Assembly: GCA_947451445.1 (NCBI GenBank)
Contig: CANFZJ010000135.1
Location: 1-8,111 of the forward strand
Source of the DNA: Comamonadaceae bacterium
Lineage (GTDB): Bacteria; Pseudomonadota; Gammaproteobacteria; Burkholderiales; Burkholderiaceae_C
DNA length: 8,111 bases
Reading direction: 5' to 3'
A model generated the notes under the pieces. That model was not told where the DNA came from. It did not search any database and saw only the letters and a program-made list of their open reading frames with translations. The position numbers and the translations under genes were made by a program. Shown one piece after another: positions 6,279-8,111 of this stretch; position 1 is the first letter of the stretch, and the number at the start of each line of letters is the position of its first letter.

Positions 6279-7310
6279 TTAGTGGGAAGCCAGGCGGAAG
6301 ATGCGCTCAGCATTGGTCGCGTAGATCTGAACCCGCTGTTTTTCGGTGATATCCACGGTATCCAGGAAGCGAACCCCTTCTTCTACGCTTTCATAGGGGT
6401 AATCGGCTGCAAACATGATGCGATCTACACCCAGCACCTCGATGCTGAGTTTCAATGCAGGCGCTGACATCACGCCGCTGGTGGTAACGACGAAATGCTC
6501 CAAAAAATACTCACTCGGCAGACGAGCCATTTTTTTAACGGCCCCGATCTTCACTTGCAACAGATAGCGGTTGTCCAGCCGCTGCAGCCAGAACGGCAAG
6601 CCTTCGCCCATATGGCCCAGGACAATCTTGAGTTTCGGATACTTGTCAAACACACCGCACATGATCAGGCGCATGGCGTGCAGGCTGGTTTCCACTGCAA
6701 AACCAAAACCTGCAAAGTACAAACCGTAGTCGAGAAACGGTGCCACCATGCTGGGCGAGGGCTCTCGCGGGTGCAGGTAGAGCGGCGTATCGAGCGCGTT
6801 GGCGGCTTCAAAAATAGGCCAGTATTTTTGGTCATCTAGGTATTCGCCGTGGGTATGCGAATTGATCAAAAAACCCTTCATGCCCAGTGAGCGGATGGCG
6901 CGTTCCAATTCTTGCGCTGCGCCTTCCGGGTACTGTGGTGCGACCGCGGCCAGGCCGGCCAGACGCGTCGGGTTGGCTGCCACGGCTGCTGCCAGTACAT
7001 CGTTTGCGTCTTTAGCCAGACGTGTGGCCGTGACGGCATCAAACGCCTGCACACCGGGCGATGTAATGGACAGCACTGCGAGATCGATGCCATCTTTGTC
7101 CATCTGGGCGATGCGACCTGCGCCCACGTCCAAGAGACGCGAGTGCACCATGCGCGCGCCGGGGTCCTCACCCAAGATGGTGTGACCCATCATCTTGAAG
7201 CCTGGCTCCACAAATTTGCTGGCCAGAACCTTCTTCCATTCCTGGGCGATTTCTTCCGTGACGAAAGCTTCTTCAACTGCAATGCGCTTGACGATTTTTT
7301 TGATACTCAT
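6279..7310 (-). CDS. Amidohydrolase_2 (COG2159) enzyme, probable LigW-like aromatic-acid decarboxylase
   Basis: A 343-aa TIM-barrel metalloenzyme of the ACMSD/amidohydrolase_2 family. Its nearest characterised relatives appear to be metal-dependent non-oxidative decarboxylases of aromatic acids: 5-carboxyvanillate decarboxylase LigW, gamma-resorcylate decarboxylase and 2,3-dihydroxybenzoate decarboxylase. What is seen: RIAVEEAF (9-16), where Glu13 replaces the first metal-binding His as in LigW-type enzymes; KGFLINSHTHGEYLDD (145-160); LYLHP with His180; GHMGEGLPFWLQRLD (232-246) with His233; and FAADYPYE (300-307) with metal ligand Asp303. The metal set is therefore complete for this subfamily. 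Spacing of these motifs and total length fit the family. No signal peptide is visible, so it is cytoplasmic. AGGAGA (7318-7323) precedes the ATG by 7 nt. It lies between a second amidohydrolase and the importer, which suggests it acts on an imported acid. The substrate is not certain, and hydrolase activity cannot be ruled out. Sampled DNA here is distinctly less GC-rich than in the flanking genes. Confidence 0.85.
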   Translation of the reverse strand: MSIKKIVKRIAVEEAFVTEEIAQEWKKVLASKFVEPGFKMMGHTILGEDPGARMVHSRLLDVGAGRIAQMDKDGIDLAVLSITSPGVQAFDAVTATRLAKDANDVLAAAVAANPTRLAGLAAVAPQYPEGAAQELERAIRSLGMKGFLINSHTHGEYLDDQKYWPIFEAANALDTPLYLHPREPSPSMVAPFLDYGLYFAGFGFAVETSLHAMRLIMCGVFDKYPKLKIVLGHMGEGLPFWLQRLDNRYLLQVKIGAVKKMARLPSEYFLEHFVVTTSGVMSAPALKLSIEVLGVDRIMFAADYPYESVEEGVRFLDTVDITEKQRVQIYATNAERIFRLASH

Positions 7311-7338
7311 GGTTCTGTCTCCTCGGTGGCAGGGGTGT

Positions 7339-7353
7339 CCAACTTCGAGTTGG
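7339..7353. repeat. Small perfect inverted repeat in the intergenic gap
   Basis: CCAACT-TCG-AGTTGG: two 6-nt arms around a 3-nt loop, in the 72-nt gap between the two amidohydrolase genes. No T-run follows on the minus strand, so it is not an intrinsic terminator. It could be a weak RNA hairpin ahead of the decarboxylase ribosome binding site, or chance. Confidence 0.3.
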
Positions 7354-7382
7354 TGACGCGCGTTTCCAAGCGGACGCTGATG

Positions 7383-8111
7383 TCACAGCCCCAGCACGCG
7401 TTCGGCGTTGCCGTGCATGATTTTTTCCATCACCTCGTCCTTGTAGCCCAGCTCGCGCCATTCGCGCAGGATGCGTTCGTACGGCAGGCTGGGGTAGTCG
7501 CTGCCGAACATGATCTTGTCCTGCAGGCGGCCCCGGATATCGACCTTGAGGTTGCCGGGGAAGTGCTTGGGGGCCCAGCCGGACATTTCCCAGAACACAT
7601 TGCCTTTGTGCAGGGCCACGGCGGTGGTTTCGTCCACCCAGGGCCAGCCGGGGTGGGCCATGATGATTTTCAGGTTCGGAAAGTCGGCCGCCAGGTCGTC
7701 GATGGCACCGGGGTGCGCATGGCGGATGCGCGCGCCGTGGCCGCCGGGCATGCCCGCGCCCATGCCGGTGGTGCCGACGTCGATCATCACCGCCGCGCCC
7801 AGGGCGTTGATCTCTTCAAACAGGTCGTAATGGCGTCTGTCGTTCACCGCGAAGTGCTGCATGATGGGGTGGAAGTGGAAGCCGACGAAGCCCAGCTCCG
7901 CCACCGCCTTCTTTACCTGGCGGATGGCGACCTCGCCCTTGGCCGGTTCTACCGCGCCCCAGCACTGGATGACGCGCTGGGGGTGGCGCTGCCACATGGC
8001 GTGCACGTATTCGTTGGTGCAAGGAGGCGTGGCCACGGTGGTTTCCAGGTCCAGGGCGACCAGGCAGGCATCGACCCCGGCCTCGGTGAATTCGGCGATG
8101 ACCGCGTCTTC
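7383..8111 (-). CDS. Amidohydrolase_2 (COG2159) enzyme, possible aryl beta-ketoacyl-CoA hydrolase, C-terminal part
   Basis: The last 242 residues of a TIM-barrel metalloenzyme; the 5' end is outside the window. The frame is open to the right edge, so the GTG at 8034-8036 is internal and not a start. Residue numbers count from the first visible codon. What is seen: GFHFHPIMQ (77-85), GTTGMGAGMPGGHG (113-126), MAHPGWPWVDE (151-161) with metal-type His153, ALHKGNVFWEMSGW (166-179), and FGSDYPSLPYE (202-212) with catalytic-type Asp205. This motif set recalls proteins annotated as 4-hydroxyphenyl-beta-ketoacyl-CoA hydrolases (CouO-like), which split aryl beta-ketoacyl-CoA hydrolytically. I make that link from memory of the family. 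At VMIDVGT (108-114) Asp111 occupies the place where relatives have His. The N-terminal metal-binding motif cannot be seen. The stop is 72 nt upstream of the next gene. The assignment to amidohydrolase_2 is secure; the reaction is not. Confidence 0.85.
   Translation of the reverse strand, partial: EDAVIAEFTEAGVDACLVALDLETTVATPPCTNEYVHAMWQRHPQRVIQCWGAVEPAKGEVAIRQVKKAVAELGFVGFHFHPIMQHFAVNDRRHYDLFEEINALGAAVMIDVGTTGMGAGMPGGHGARIRHAHPGAIDDLAADFPNLKIIMAHPGWPWVDETTAVALHKGNVFWEMSGWAPKHFPGNLKVDIRGRLQDKIMFGSDYPSLPYERILREWRELGYKDEVMEKIMHGNAERVLGL

Noticed and set aside
7816..8036. GTG at 8034-8036 as the start of the right-hand amidohydrolase
   Set aside because: The frame and family-like sequence continue to the window edge, and the barrel's first metal-binding strand would be missing, so the gene is simply cut by the window.

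Overview
The window reads as one block of a catabolic operon from a betaproteobacterium, most likely Burkholderiales and plausibly Comamonadaceae. The clues are the high GC content, leaders of the type AGGAGACA(G)AACC-ATG, and the family relationships of the proteins. Every supported gene lies on the minus strand, so transcription runs from the right edge to the left edge. Both ends are cut through a gene. No RNA gene, mobile element, CRISPR array, regulator gene, clear promoter or clear terminator is visible.

In transcription order the window holds: (1) the C-terminal 242 residues of an amidohydrolase_2 (COG2159) enzyme resembling aryl beta-ketoacyl-CoA hydrolases (7383-8111); (2) a complete second COG2159 enzyme resembling metal-dependent aromatic-acid decarboxylases such as LigW (6279-7310); (3) a branched-chain-amino-acid-type (Liv/HAAT) ABC importer made of a periplasmic binding protein (5004-6206), the permeases LivH (4116-4991) and LivM (3181-4116), and one polypeptide that fuses the LivG and LivF ATPases (1619-3184); (4) an unrecognised 45-codon ORF with a strong ribosome binding site (1445-1582); (5) a 3-oxoadipyl-CoA thiolase (225-1433); (6) the first 71 residues of an enoyl-CoA hydratase/isomerase (1-215). 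Gene spacing is tight: a 4-nt ATGA overlap, a 1-nt TGATG overlap, and gaps of 9 to 72 nt. This fits a single transcript.

The working model is inference. The importer, although of the Liv family, probably takes up an aromatic acid. The two amidohydrolases would decarboxylate or cleave intermediates. The hydratase and thiolase would complete a CoA-dependent beta-oxidation-like route giving acetyl-CoA and/or succinyl-CoA. The substrate cannot be read from the sequence.

The genes are mostly recognisable families in an uncommon combination. The points most worth a second look are the 45-aa ORF and its thiolase-like start, the LivG-LivF fusion with a degenerate signature motif in its first half, the Asp where a metal-site His is expected in the partial amidohydrolase, and a composition step that makes the transporter/decarboxylase block look like a separate module inside a more GC-rich operon.
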